A stretch of 64,000 nt of DNA from Priestia endophytica DSM 13796. Its GTDB lineage: Bacteria > Bacillota > Bacilli > Bacillales > Bacillaceae_H. A program made the position numbers and the translations under genes. Position 1 is the first letter of the stretch, and each line of letters starts with the position of its first letter. Below the pieces are notes generated by a model. That model was given only the letters and a program-made list of their open reading frames with translations. It had not been told where the DNA came from and made no database searches. The stretch is taken from contig NZ_FOXX01000003.1 in assembly GCF_900115845.1 (NCBI RefSeq), forward strand, positions 1 through 64,000, written 5' to 3'. This document shows, piece after piece, positions 1 through 7,839 of this stretch.

Positions 1-239
1 ATATCGTGTTTCTCAGCAAAATAAGTATCTTTCGCATAAACAAAGCCTTTATCTGTTGCTAGAAAGCAAATCATATCAATGGCGTTACGTGTTTCGGGTT
101 TTAAACGAGCATATGAATCTCCAAATACAGACTCTACCATACTTAATAATTTATACTTCATTTGTTTCTGTTCATGTTGTGTTTTCGTATAAGATTCATA
201 GTTTTGCATACGGGCAAAATCATCACTGAAAATTAACAT
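1..239 (-). CDS. Putative plasmid replication protein, N-terminal part (cut by window edge)
   Basis: Leftward open frame starting at the ATG complementary to 237-239 behind a GAGGAGAG ribosome binding site and running off the window after about 79 codons; it begins MLIFSDDFARMQNYESYTK. I do not recognise the sequence itself. It is called a replication initiator only from context: its leader carries a sigma-A promoter (511-539), an intrinsic attenuator just ahead of the start codon (271-314) and a convergent antisense RNA (about 373-487), the layout used for rep control in pT181- and pIP501-type plasmids, and the next genes are mobilisation-like. It could instead be another plasmid protein under attenuation control. 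Confidence 0.6.
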   Translation of the reverse strand, partial: MLIFSDDFARMQNYESYTKTQHEQKQMKYKLLSMVESVFGDSYARLKPETRNAIDMICFLATDKGFVYAKDTYFAEKHD

Positions 240-264
240 ATTTTCTCTCCTCTTTTCTGTAGGA

Positions 265-314
265 AAAGAAAAAGGGTGTGTTTACCGTTTAAAAATTCGG
301 TAAACACACCCTTT
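265..314 (-). terminator. Intrinsic attenuator in the leader of the 1-239 gene
   Basis: A perfect 17-bp inverted repeat (271-287 with 298-314) with a 10-nt loop. Read leftward it is followed directly by a T-rich run (CCCTTTTTCTTTTCC), so it is a rho-independent terminator for transcripts entering the 1-239 gene, about 30 bp before its start codon. The 5' arm of the stem can instead pair with an upstream leader element complementary to 409-418 (see the antisense RNA), giving mutually exclusive folds. Confidence 0.75.
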
Positions 315-337
315 ACGAAAGAGAGTACAATAAACCC

Positions 338-366
338 TTGCAATAATTAAAGTTTTACTGTAAAAT
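338..366 (+). promoter_or_regulatory. Sigma-A promoter for the antisense RNA
   Basis: TTGCAA at 338-343, a 17-nt spacer and TAAAAT at 361-366, pointing right. No rightward gene follows; the next rightward feature is a compact structured RNA ending in a terminator at about 487, so the promoter probably serves only that RNA. Confidence 0.6.
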
Positions 367-372
367 GCAGAT

Positions 373-487
373 AGAAACTTTAACTATTGTGAACAAGGTT
401 TGAGGTAAGTGTTTACCGTGGGTGAGCACGGTGAGCCGTCGTAGGATGCTACCAACATCGCTACGATTGCCTTGAACCTTTTTTCTA
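373..487 (+). ncRNA. Candidate antisense (counter-transcribed) RNA controlling the 1-239 gene
   Basis: Between the promoter at 338-366 and a T run at about 479-485 the + strand can fold into a three-stem RNA: a closing stem 395-405 with 470-480 (11 pairs including G-U), a hairpin 416-420 with 427-431, and a hairpin 438-448 with 456-467. The closing stem followed by T's also acts as a terminator. The whole RNA is complementary to the leader transcribed leftward from 511-539. Position 409-418 reads GTGTTTACCG, identical to 278-287 and complementary to 298-307, so the leader segment it covers is exactly the one able to open the attenuator. This matches the logic of RNAIII of pIP501 and RNAI of pT181. 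Start and end are predicted, not measured. Confidence 0.65.
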
Positions 488-510
488 TTCCGAACTGTCT
501 AATTGCTGTT

Positions 511-539
511 ATTATAGCAAACTCTACCAATGTGCACAA
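511..539 (-). promoter_or_regulatory. Sigma-A promoter for the leader of the 1-239 gene
   Basis: Read leftward: TTGTGC (complement of 534-539), a 17-nt spacer, and a perfect TATAAT (complement of 511-516). Transcription would start near 504 and give a leader of about 265 nt before the start codon at 239, spanning the antisense RNA region and the attenuator. Confidence 0.65.
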
Positions 540-603
540 TGTATATTCGACCTATTTTTATAGATTTCGCTTAAATGAGTTACTATTTTTTTGTTTAAAT
601 ATT

Positions 604-630
604 ATCTTTTAGAACATAGTTCTAAAAGAT
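604..630. repeat. Perfect 12-bp palindrome with 3-bp loop
   Basis: ATCTTTTAGAAC, spacer ATA, GTTCTAAAAGAT. It lies 67 bp past the end of the mobilisation operon and before the leader promoter. Neither side has a clear T run, so it could be a weak terminator, a protein-binding site or part of an origin; the sequence does not decide. Confidence 0.5.
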
Positions 631-697
631 AAATTGACTCTCATAAGGGCTGCCTGGTTGCACTTTGTCCATATTAGAATCTATACCGTTTATAAAT

Positions 698-1318
698 TTA
701 TAAAAAATAATTTTCAAAATCCTCTGTCGTTAAAATTTCTGCATTGACTTTATATTCCTGACACCAGCTTAGAATCCTTTCTTTTCTCACTGAAGTGGTC
801 GTATAAAAGATGAGTAAAGCTTGTTGATGGCCTAAAGCTTGAAAGAGGGAACGATACAGTTTAATTTTCTTTTTATTTTCGAGCATCTTCTGTTTGAGAT
901 CCACTTCTACAAAACAAATGACACCGTGAAGGGAAAAGCGAGCATCACTAATGAGCTTATAGGTTTCTCCTTGGATCCTCCATTCATTCGGTCGTTCCAC
1001 TTTCCAATCCTTCGGACACCCATAATACAAGTAAATATCATTCCGTCTCACTTTATGTTCTAACTGTGTTAAATGAGGTTTATTCTTCTCCGATCCAATG
1101 TGTTGACGTCCTTTCTTCGATAAATAGTAGACATTTTCATGGAGACGCTTGTGATTTAAAAAGGAACTCATATTATAAAGAACACGATTGGCATTGCGGA
1201 CACTTTTCAACTGAAAGAGAGTTTGAAGTTGGGACCGACTCATACACTCCAACTTATCCAAGGCGTACATAATCTTCTCCTGTCTCGTTTGGCACAACTG
1301 TTTGTTTTGCAACTTCAT
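698..1318 (-). CDS. Replication-relaxation (mobilisation) family protein
   Basis: About 206 residues. The N-terminal part is a helix-turn-helix of the type seen in the replication-relaxation/plasmid mobilisation family (RQEKIMYALDKL then SRSQLQTLF), followed by a basic region and an alpha/beta C-terminal part (FVEVDLKQKM, ALLIFYTTTS). In Firmicute plasmids such proteins sit immediately downstream of an FtsK/SpoIIIE-like ATPase, as here, where the two genes overlap. Start choice is uncertain: the ATG at 1318 has GGAGG very close by and keeps the plausible RQEKI segment; the ATG at 1270 has a better-spaced AGGAGA and would give 190 residues. Probably acts in DNA processing or transfer; the biochemical role is not established. 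Confidence 0.7.
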   Translation of the reverse strand: MKLQNKQLCQTRQEKIMYALDKLECMSRSQLQTLFQLKSVRNANRVLYNMSSFLNHKRLHENVYYLSKKGRQHIGSEKNKPHLTQLEHKVRRNDIYLYYGCPKDWKVERPNEWRIQGETYKLISDARFSLHGVICFVEVDLKQKMLENKKKIKLYRSLFQALGHQQALLIFYTTTSVRKERILSWCQEYKVNAEILTTEDFENYFL

Positions 1319-2420
1319 AGCCTCCAATCCGTTTCCAGATTTCCTCATGATTGAGGTAGGGGACTTGCACTTCTTTCACTTCATGCGTTTTAATCAACGC
1401 ACGCCCTTTAATGTCCGACGGTAACGCTTCAGCTCCATACGCATCCAGGGCTACTTTGGACGCATAATCACTTCCCAGGCGAAAACTCACCTTTAAATCC
1501 GCATTTTGCTTGATAGAGCCATTCAATACATTGGAGGTAGGGTATTGGGTTCCATACACCAATCGAACGCCTAGAGCGCCTCCTAGACGTGCAATTTCAC
1601 TGAGGATGGATTGACACTGCGCTAACGTCTTCTTTTCTTCTTTCTCCATAAATTTCTCAGGCGTGAGTTGGGCGGCTTCATCAATGAAAACAAACAGACG
1701 TTGGGAGAGGGGAGTGTCTACAATATTAGACCATCCTTGACGCTTAAAACGGTCCATTCGTTCCGTCATATCCTTCTGGACTTGTTTCAAGGCGTATAAG
1801 GCCTCTATGGGATTACTGGCTATACGCTTGACTTGTTGAAGGTTTTGATACCGATCAAACTCTAATCCACCTTTTAAATCGATAATAACGAATTGGGCAT
1901 CCCAAGGATGATGCTCAATGAGATAGGTCATCATAACTTTCATCATGACTGTTTTCCCAAAGCGAGTCGTTCCCGAAATGGTGGTATGTGGTGTACGGTC
2001 AAAATGGTGGAAATGCCACCCTTGACGGTTTTTCCCTAATGGGACCATCCATCCTTTACGATAGGGAACCTCTTCATACGACACATAGGAAGGCATTTTA
2101 TGCTTTGAAATTTCAATGATGAGCCACTTCTTGAACGATACGTTTACTTCTTGATCTAAAGTGACGGATAAAATCTGTTGTAACGTTCGCAAGGTTTTTT
2201 CTTCTAAAGCTAAAGGTGTGCGATAAATGAGCTTAATTCTTTTCGTACTTTTATACTCCCGAACAAGCTGAGGATATCGGTTGTTTTTACCGTCTTTCAC
2301 ATGGATATGGTAGTGCTCAAAGGTCTGTTGAACGATACGATGTTCCTCACTCGATGTATTCCTTCCAAACCATAAAGCTGCGGCACTTGTTAAAACCGGA
2401 ATCGCCATGAGTTCCCACAT
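1254..2420 (-). CDS. FtsK/SpoIIIE-type DNA translocase (plasmid transfer ATPase)
   Basis: 388 residues. A short hydrophobic N-terminus (IPVLTSAAALWF) suggests membrane attachment. The ATPase core shows a Walker A variant GTTRFGKTV near residue 150 and Walker B LFVFIDEAAQL near residue 245, followed by RLGGALGVRLVYGTQYPTS, typical of the FtsK/HerA superfamily. It is far shorter than chromosomal FtsK/SpoIIIE (over 750 residues) and lacks the four-helix membrane domain and gamma domain, so it is a plasmid translocase rather than a cell-division protein. Start ATG with AGGAGGAAG ahead. It forms an operon with the gene overlapping its 3' end and follows a small membrane protein. Likely role: pumping DNA at the membrane during mobilisation or conjugation. 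Confidence 0.8.
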   Translation of the reverse strand: MWELMAIPVLTSAAALWFGRNTSSEEHRIVQQTFEHYHIHVKDGKNNRYPQLVREYKSTKRIKLIYRTPLALEEKTLRTLQQILSVTLDQEVNVSFKKWLIIEISKHKMPSYVSYEEVPYRKGWMVPLGKNRQGWHFHHFDRTPHTTISGTTRFGKTVMMKVMMTYLIEHHPWDAQFVIIDLKGGLEFDRYQNLQQVKRIASNPIEALYALKQVQKDMTERMDRFKRQGWSNIVDTPLSQRLFVFIDEAAQLTPEKFMEKEEKKTLAQCQSILSEIARLGGALGVRLVYGTQYPTSNVLNGSIKQNADLKVSFRLGSDYASKVALDAYGAEALPSDIKGRALIKTHEVKEVQVPYLNHEEIWKRIGGYEVAKQTVVPNETGEDYVRLG

Positions 2421-2540
2421 GATTCTTCCTCCTTCTTTTTATCTTCTTTAGATAGTTCCTTACAAAAGGAAGCTTCCAAATGTTGTTCTGATCACGATGA
2501 ACCTATTCCTTTTTCTATACTAGCCTGGTTGGAACGTTGG

Positions 2541-2717
2541 TCATAAGAAAGGAAGGAAAGAAGACAAGGTATATAAAAAATAGAGCAAGCTCCCCAATAT
2601 ACCAGCATTCATTCCAATCTGCATAATCACTCTCACTTTCGATTTGTCGACCCATCCTTTTTTCTCCGCATAAATCACCGTAAACAACACTAGGCTTGTT
2701 CCCAGGACTGTAACCAT
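2541..2717 (-). CDS. Small two-helix membrane protein upstream of the FtsK-like gene
   Basis: 58 residues starting at the ATG complementary to 2715-2717, 7 nt from a perfect AGGAGG (2725-2730). A frame-open extension upstream to 2768 has no such site. Two hydrophobic segments (VTVLGTSLVLFTVIYA and GILGSLLYFLYTLSSFL) flank a basic linker. No family recognised; its place as first gene of the mobilisation operon suggests a membrane partner of the ATPase. Confidence 0.6.
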   Translation of the reverse strand: MVTVLGTSLVLFTVIYAEKKGWVDKSKVRVIMQIGMNAGILGSLLYFLYTLSSFLPFL

Positions 2718-2881
2718 TTGAACGCCTCCTAAGTTGGTATAGTGGAGTGTATGTTGTATGGCTTGCACACTTTATCTTGTCCCATAAAAAAAGTTTTACG
2801 GGGGTTTAATACTTTTTGTATAAGGACGTTAAAAAGTGGACATAAATGGAGTTATAAAAACGTAATATAGAGGTGTAAAGA

Positions 2882-3094
2882 ATGGGTGTCAAAAGAACGA
2901 AGCTGAAGAATTGGTTAGTGAAAGAAGGACGTTCGCAAGAATGGCTAGCGAAGAACGCCAAAATCTCAAGTACAGCAATGAGTGAAATTTGTACAGGTAA
3001 ACGAGACCCCACTATATCTACAGTGAAGAAGATTATGTCTGCCATTAGGAAAGTTAACAAGAGCGCCAAAGCAGAAGATTTTTTTGATATCTAG
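2882..3094 (+). CDS. Xre/Cro-type HTH regulator
   Basis: 70 residues, almost entirely a helix-turn-helix domain: LKNWLVKEGRSQEWLAKNAK, then SSTAMSEICTGKRDPTIST, the classical Cro/C1 pattern of scaffold helix, turn and recognition helix. Divergent from the mobilisation operon, whose first gene starts about 165 bp to the left, so it may repress that operon. The RBS is weak (AGAGGTG). Followed by an intrinsic terminator at 3154-3193. Confidence 0.8.
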   Translation: MGVKRTKLKNWLVKEGRSQEWLAKNAKISSTAMSEICTGKRDPTISTVKKIMSAIRKVNKSAKAEDFFDI

Positions 3095-3153
3095 AATTAT
3101 AGATTGGAATATTGTCGTGAAAAAGCGAATAGTTATATGTCATAAATATACTT

Positions 3154-3193
3154 AAGACCGCCTTATACACTATGGATACTGGGCGGTCTTTGT
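3154..3193 (+). terminator. Intrinsic terminator after the Xre gene
   Basis: AAGACCGCC at 3154-3162 pairs with GGCGGTCTT at 3182-3190, followed by TTTGTT. Confidence 0.75.
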
Positions 3194-3348
3194 TATGGGT
3201 ATGCTTATGATTTTAAAAAAGCTCAAGCCCTTGTCTATAGCCTTAAGGCTATATGACATTAAAAATTTTATCTATCAATCTCGTATTAAAAGAGTGTAAA
3301 AGGGGAATACTTTTTACCAAAGAGAAGAGATAAAGGGGTTGACATTGG

Positions 3349-3546
3349 ATGGAAAATAACGTGTCTAATGAAATGAACCAAGTTGAAATAAATATAGAGG
3401 ACGAGGTAGTGGCTGAATTATTTTTGAATCAAGTGGTGAAGGATTTCAAAAAAGGTAAGATCCTTGAGGAAATTGACCAATCATTAAAAAATAAAGATAA
3501 AGAAACTTTTTTACGCTTAACGGAAGAACTTCAATTGTTTTTTTGA
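3349..3546 (+). CDS. IDEAL-domain protein
   Basis: 65 residues, acidic. The C-terminal half (ILEEIDQSLKNKDKETF then LRLTEEL) matches the IDEAL motif found in short Bacillus proteins and ComK regulators: a helix starting with a hydrophobic residue, I-D-x-A/S-L, a charged turn and F-x-x-L. Function is unknown for stand-alone members. AAAGGGG lies ahead of the ATG with long spacing. No operon partners. Confidence 0.6.
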   Translation: MENNVSNEMNQVEINIEDEVVAELFLNQVVKDFKKGKILEEIDQSLKNKDKETFLRLTEELQLFF

Positions 3547-3694
3547 TAAGAACTTATTAGTATACAAAAGACTCCTCAAATAACATATTACTTCATATCT
3601 AAAAAATAAGGACTTCAACCATGACTCAGTATCTGTCGCCATTATCTAAAGGCTAGAGTAAGCATAGGTAGAACTTCACCAACCTTCATATAGC

Positions 3695-4068
3695 AAATAA
3701 AAAAGAAACCCTTTGCTTAGCACTAGCAAAGGGTTTTTACATATGGGGGAATACATGAGCAGTATGAACAGTTTTGTAGATTGATATACATGTATGTTTG
3801 TATATCCTACCCTTTATTAAAAATACGACAAGGGTGGTTGTGGTAGGTGGGGGGACGTTTTCCATGTTAAAAGAAAGCATGAAAATAGCATAAAAGGATT
3901 TCTTTTTATATAAAAGAGAAATAAATGAGCAACAAGGGGATTTGTGGAAAGTGTAGGGAATATCCCCACAAGCATATAGTAGTTGTCGCCATGAAAATAA
4001 AGTAATATAGGGCTGTATTTTGCATTTATCTTCTGTTTGGTGAGTAATAGTCTACTAAATACAAAATT
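3695..4068 (+). repeat. Dispersed intergenic repeat, copy A
   Basis: About 370 bp starting with a terminator-like hairpin (ACCCTTTGC...GCAAAGGGTTTTT, 3711-3738), then GGGGGAATACAT, ACAGTTTTGTAGATT, a CATGTATGTTTGTATAT block, and GCAACAAGGGGATTTGTGG, ending near CTACTAAATAC. The same series of blocks is found in reverse orientation at 42820-43225 with high similarity, and in part at 51290-51410. No intact gene is inside; the stretch 3547-4255 otherwise holds nothing I can assign. Confidence 0.75.
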
Positions 4069-4255
4069 CTATTGGGGTATAAACATAAAAATATTACCTC
4101 GCAAGGGTATTCCTAGAAGAAAAGGTTTATAGAATGGGATTGTTGACTTTATATTTTGCTCAATATCTAGCTGGCAGTTATATTCAATAATTGGATTAAT
4201 CAACGTGCGGAGTTATAGTAAAAAGTATAAAGAGATAAGAGGAGAGATTAGTTAA

Positions 4256-4765
4256 ATGGTAAAAATCCGTGAGGCTTTAGATAATGAAAAAGAAATAATT
4301 CGAGAACAAAGAGTGAAGGCATATGAGGAACATGCACAAATCATCCCAGAAGGACATTGGAATGCTCTTAAAAAGGCCATATCGTCAGATTCTGATGAAC
4401 AAATCCATGTTGAACATCTAGTTGCCGAATTAGATGGGGAAATAGTAGGTAGTGTTGCTTTGTTCCCCGCAAAAACAGATGCTTATGAAGGACTTGTTGA
4501 TATGTTAGATTATCCTGAAATAAGAATGCTTGCTGTCACACCACATGCACGAGGAAAAGGTGTGGCTGAATTATTGATAAAAGAATGTATTCTTCGAGCA
4601 AAAGTAAGTGGTTCAAAGTATATTGGTTTACATACCGGAGACTTTATGAAAACGGCTATGAGACTGTACGAGCGTATGAACTTTATACGAATACCACAAT
4701 TTGATTTTCAACCTGCCGATGACGGAATTATTGTAAAAGCGTATCGACTATCTATTGATTTATAA
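4256..4765 (+). CDS. GNAT family N-acetyltransferase
   Basis: 169 residues. The acetyl-CoA binding core is visible as RMLAVTPHARGKGVA (motif A with the R/Q-x-x-G-x-G/A loop) followed by a helix and MRLYERMNFIRIP, the usual C-terminal Y-E-x-x-G/N-F element. Substrate unknown. Monocistronic, with a GAGGAGAG site before the ATG and an intrinsic hairpin downstream (4823-4875). Confidence 0.85.
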   Translation: MVKIREALDNEKEIIREQRVKAYEEHAQIIPEGHWNALKKAISSDSDEQIHVEHLVAELDGEIVGSVALFPAKTDAYEGLVDMLDYPEIRMLAVTPHARGKGVAELLIKECILRAKVSGSKYIGLHTGDFMKTAMRLYERMNFIRIPQFDFQPADDGIIVKAYRLSIDL

Positions 4766-4822
4766 CCATATCAATATTTACGAAAAGTCGTAACCATTCA
4801 TACTTTACATACAGAATACAGA

Positions 4823-4880
4823 AATACCAAAGAGCAGTACTTTATAACTGATTAAGTAAGCTGCTCTTTGGTATTCTTGT
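4823..4880 (+). terminator. Intrinsic terminator after the GNAT gene
   Basis: A 15-bp perfect stem (4823-4837 with 4861-4875) around a long loop. The T run after it is short, so it may be partly a structural repeat. Confidence 0.55.
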
Positions 4881-5046
4881 TATCTTATTTTGAGACGGTC
4901 TTTTATATTTTTTCATTACAAGGATGATTCTCAAATTAAGTGAATAGATAATCATATTGTAGATGTCCATGGAATTAAAATTGATGTCTATGATGAGTTG
5001 AATAACGACCTTTCTGATAATCAACATTATGTTAAGTAATTTTATA

Positions 5047-5190
5047 TCAAATAAGTCCGATTTCTTTTAATCCATAATAAATTCCATCTTCATCGATATG
5101 TTTGGTTGTAAATTCGGCAAAAGGTTTCACGTCATCGTGTGCATTTCCCATCGCTATTCCCATCCCAACAAAATTTGCAAAGTTCTTAGT
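5047..5190 (-). pseudogene. C-terminal remnant of a Cof-type HAD phosphatase
   Basis: Read leftward the sequence gives FVGMGIAMGNAHDDVKPFAE then FTTKHIDEDGIYYGLKEIGL and a stop (complement of 5047-5049). This is the C-terminal signature of Cof/YidA sugar phosphatases (A-M-G-N-A and the D-E-D-G-V segment). An in-frame stop precedes it and there is no start, so only about 48 codons survive. Confidence 0.7.
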
Positions 5191-5308
5191 TTAAAGCCCT
5201 TTTGGTCTACTAGACGGCTTATTGCGAGGATTGAAACTATGAACACGTCTCAAGGGGATAAGCCTGTCCAATTATGTTTGCAACAGAACCTGTAAGATAG
5301 TTACCTAC

Positions 5309-5638
5309 TTAATTCTTAAATCGTTTAATGAATTTACGTGAATCATTTAAGTCTCTTATAAGTCGATAAGGCTTAGTAATAGCTCGAGCCGGAAGTCTTA
5401 CTAGGAATTTATTCAAATCTTGTTTATATTCCTGTGTAATTCTGACTGGCTTTGTTGAAATTCTCTCATAAATTTCTTTATAAAATTCTTTCATAATATC
5501 TATCTTAATTCCTTGTATACGATGGCATTCTTCACATTCAATAGTGTTAATTTTATTATTGATATAAAAAATAATATGGGGAGTCTCATCCCGGCATCGA
5601 ATGCAATATAGATTAGCCTCCATTTTAGATCCTTTCAA
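5309..5638 (-). CDS. Bh-type CxxC zinc-ribbon protein (copy 1)
   Basis: 109 residues. Two cysteine pairs (CIRC and CEEC) suggest a zinc ribbon in the first 40 residues; the rest is basic and helical, with ISTKPVRITQEYKQDLNKFL and KPYRLIRDLNDSRKFIKRFK. The gene at 33715 is a clear paralogue. The start is the TTG at 5638: it aligns with the paralogue's ATG, and GGGAGAGG lies ahead in the same place. Function unknown; the family is found mainly in Bacillus. It lies just outside the left edge of the catabolic island, in opposite orientation to the copy at the right edge. Confidence 0.75.
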   Translation of the reverse strand: MKGSKMEANLYCIRCRDETPHIIFYINNKINTIECEECHRIQGIKIDIMKEFYKEIYERISTKPVRITQEYKQDLNKFLVRLPARAITKPYRLIRDLNDSRKFIKRFKN

Positions 5639-5723
5639 AATCCATCCTCTCCCTCCGAAAAATTGACAAGATGATTTCTAAAAAATACTTTTAGCTTCAC
5701 AATTTCCCTAATTCTTAATTGGA

Positions 5724-6194
5724 CTATCGTATAAAGGCTTTACTATTTCCACTAAGAGCATCCTGAATTCGTATCTTCTGAGTGACATGAATATTTATAG
5801 TATCTAACTTACTTAATGAAATAAATTCTACTCTTTTTGATTCACTACTAGTTGCTAGTGATCCACCTATCTTCTCACATAAAAAACAAATGGAAAACTG
5901 TTGACGAACTTCTCCATCCTCATATGCTATAACATGATTAGGATCACTGTATACGCCAACTAGTTGTTTTACTTCTACATCAAAACCAGTTTCCTCTTTA
6001 ACCTCTCTTTTTATAGCATCTTCCACTGTTTCTCCCGGATCCACATTGCCACCAGGTAAAGACCACTTTCCATTATCAAAACGTTCCTGCAATAAAATTT
6101 TTTTTACATCCTGAAGAACAACAGCTGAAACAGCAGGAACAATCTTTTGTGGCTTTGGCGCATTATCACTGTAATAATAGTCTATTCTATTCAT
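5724..6194 (-). CDS. Nudix hydrolase
   Basis: 156 residues with a complete Nudix box: GGNVDP followed by GETVEDAIKREVKEETG, containing all the conserved Gly, Glu, Arg and Glu residues that bind the metal. An N-terminal extension (MNRIDYYYSDNAPKP) precedes the core, as in Bacillus ADP-ribose/nucleoside-diphosphate-sugar Nudix proteins. Substrate cannot be told from sequence. Divergent from the first oxidoreductase of the island; the shared 265-bp spacer holds putative regulatory sites. Confidence 0.85.
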   Translation of the reverse strand: MNRIDYYYSDNAPKPQKIVPAVSAVVLQDVKKILLQERFDNGKWSLPGGNVDPGETVEDAIKREVKEETGFDVEVKQLVGVYSDPNHVIAYEDGEVRQQFSICFLCEKIGGSLATSSESKRVEFISLSKLDTINIHVTQKIRIQDALSGNSKAFIR

Positions 6195-6285
6195 TTTATG
6201 ACATCTGTCCTTTCGTATTTTTCTGATTTTTTATTATTTTTTATTGACAGCCCTTTCATCTCATTCTACAATAAGTCCATAGCAA

Positions 6286-6299
6286 TTAACAAATGTTAA
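6286..6299. promoter_or_regulatory. Putative SorC-type operator upstream of module 1
   Basis: Near-perfect palindrome TTAACAAATGTTAA, with a related TGTTAATTGTTAAT at about 6352-6365. The half-site TTAACAAA recurs upstream of the module 2 promoters, and each module encodes SorC-type regulators. Assignment to those regulators is inference. Confidence 0.45.
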
Positions 6300-6406
6300 A
6301 GGGTGTAGAAAATGTTACAAAAACGTTTCATTTGATAACAACAGTAAATAATGTTAATTGTTAATTTACGATATTAAGGTCTGCAGACTATTTTTTTACT
6401 TTTGTA

Positions 6407-6420
6407 TGAAAGCGTTTAGT
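6407..6420 (+). promoter_or_regulatory. cre-like site (catabolite repression)
   Basis: TGAAAGCGTTTAGT fits the CcpA consensus TGWNANCGNTNWCA except in the last two positions. It lies 40 bp before the start of the first island gene, where carbon catabolite repression of a PTS operon would be expected. Confidence 0.45.
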
Positions 6421-6460
6421 AGAATTAATTTTAAGAATTTTCATAAAGGGGATGGAACAC

Positions 6461-7744
6461 ATGTCAATTTATCAACAACTTTTAGAAAGAGAACGTGCAA
6501 ACGAACCGATTAAAGTAGGGGTTATTGGTGCTGGACAAATGGGGTTTGGAATGATTGGTCAAATCTCTCACATTCCTGGTATGAGTGTAACTGGAATTAG
6601 TGATATAAATATTGAGGCAGCAGAAAGAGCTGCAAATTATTATAATTCACAGGCATCTAGAAAAGAATCTATTATCGTAACAAATGATTTTCGTGAAGTT
6701 ATTCAATCTTCGAATGTAGAAGTTATCGTTGATGCGACGGGAGTTCCCGAAGTAGGAGCTAACATTTCACTTGAAGCTTTAAGATCTAAAAAACATCTTG
6801 TTTTATTAAATGTTGAAGTAGATATTACAATCGGTTCCGTAATGCATCAAATGTTTACTAACTCTGGATTAGTTTATAGTGGATCTGCTGGGGATGAGCC
6901 GGCAGCAACACTTGAATTATTTGAATTTGCCAAAACAATGGGAATGGAAGTTCTAGTTGCTGGTAAAGGGAAAAATAATAAATTAAACGTCACAGCAAAC
7001 CCTACTACTGCACAAGAAGAGGCAAATAAGAAGAAGATGGCTTCTCATATGCTTGCTGCTTTCCAAGATGGTACTAAAACAATGGCTGAAATGAACTTAT
7101 TGTCGAATGCTATTGGATTTGTACCTGATGTAGTTGGGATGCATGGAGTTTCTGGAGATCTAGATTCAGTTATTAAAGACTTAGACCTTAAAGAAAACGG
7201 CGGAGTGTTAAATAACTTTGGTGTAGTTGAATATGTGGATGGACTTGCACCTGGAGTATTTGTCATTGTAAAAGGACAAAATGATGCTGTAGCACATGAG
7301 CTGGATTATCTATTGAAAAAAGGTGAAAGAGATCATCACATTTTATTTCGACCATATCATTTAGCTAGTTTAGAAACGCCTATTACTATTGCAAAAGCCG
7401 TTTTACAGAATGAAAGCTCTATTCAACCACTAGGGGCACCTATTTCTGATACGGTTTCCGTTGCAAAACGTGATATTAAAGCCGGAGAAACCCTAGATGG
7501 TATTGGAGGTTATTCTGTACGTGGGGTTCTTGAAACTCATCAAGATATGAAGCGAAATAATCATATTCCAATTGGTTTAATCAGTGGAAATGTAGTGGCG
7601 AAAAAGGATATTCGTCAAGGGCAATTCCTAACAACTGACGATGTAGAATTAGACCCTACAACAACGGTCTGGAAATTAAGATCGCTTCAAGATAGTCTAT
7701 TCCCTACAGAGATAGCTGAGAGTAAAATTGTAACTACTTTGTAA
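6461..7744 (+). CDS. DXR-like/SAF-domain NAD(P)-dependent oxidoreductase 1
   Basis: 427 residues. An N-terminal Rossmann fold (VGVIGAGQMGFGMIGQI near residue 20; VIVDATGVPEVGA near 90) is followed by a central domain with GDEPAATLELFEFAKTMG, GKGKNN and FQDGTKTMAEMN, and a C-terminal SAF domain (VAKRDIKAGETLDGIGGYSV and VVAKKDIRQGQFLTTDDVEL). This is the 'predicted homoserine dehydrogenase with SAF domain' family (COG4091 type), whose characterised members DRL/DXR-II reduce and isomerise 1-deoxy-D-xylulose 5-phosphate to 2-C-methyl-D-erythritol 4-phosphate. Many paralogues have other or unknown roles. It heads a glucitol-PTS operon, so it probably acts on the imported polyol phosphate. The ATG at 6461 is preferred over that at 6452 because AAAGGGG is then well spaced. 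A paralogue lies at 19502-20842. Confidence 0.7.
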   Translation: MSIYQQLLERERANEPIKVGVIGAGQMGFGMIGQISHIPGMSVTGISDINIEAAERAANYYNSQASRKESIIVTNDFREVIQSSNVEVIVDATGVPEVGANISLEALRSKKHLVLLNVEVDITIGSVMHQMFTNSGLVYSGSAGDEPAATLELFEFAKTMGMEVLVAGKGKNNKLNVTANPTTAQEEANKKKMASHMLAAFQDGTKTMAEMNLLSNAIGFVPDVVGMHGVSGDLDSVIKDLDLKENGGVLNNFGVVEYVDGLAPGVFVIVKGQNDAVAHELDYLLKKGERDHHILFRPYHLASLETPITIAKAVLQNESSIQPLGAPISDTVSVAKRDIKAGETLDGIGGYSVRGVLETHQDMKRNNHIPIGLISGNVVAKKDIRQGQFLTTDDVELDPTTTVWKLRSLQDSLFPTEIAESKIVTTL

Positions 7745-7753
7745 GCTCATAGG

Positions 7754-7805
7754 CGTGCAGCAAAACTCTTTGTTAAATAAGAGTTTTGCCCGCACCCTTT
7801 TTCTT
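7754..7805 (+). terminator. Hairpin/terminator after oxidoreductase 1
   Basis: GCAAAACTCTT (7760-7770) pairs with AAGAGTTTTGC (7779-7789), extended by GTGC/GCAC, followed by CCCTTTTTC. Possibly a partial terminator or processing site that sets the oxidoreductase level relative to the PTS genes downstream. Confidence 0.65.
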
Positions 7806-7839
7806 CCTCAAAAAGAACTTAAAGGGGGCATGACTTCAT

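Noticed and set aside
5098-5295. Rightward 65-codon frame starting MFGCKFGKRFHV
   Set aside because: It is antisense to the recognisable HAD phosphatase remnant and has no RBS.
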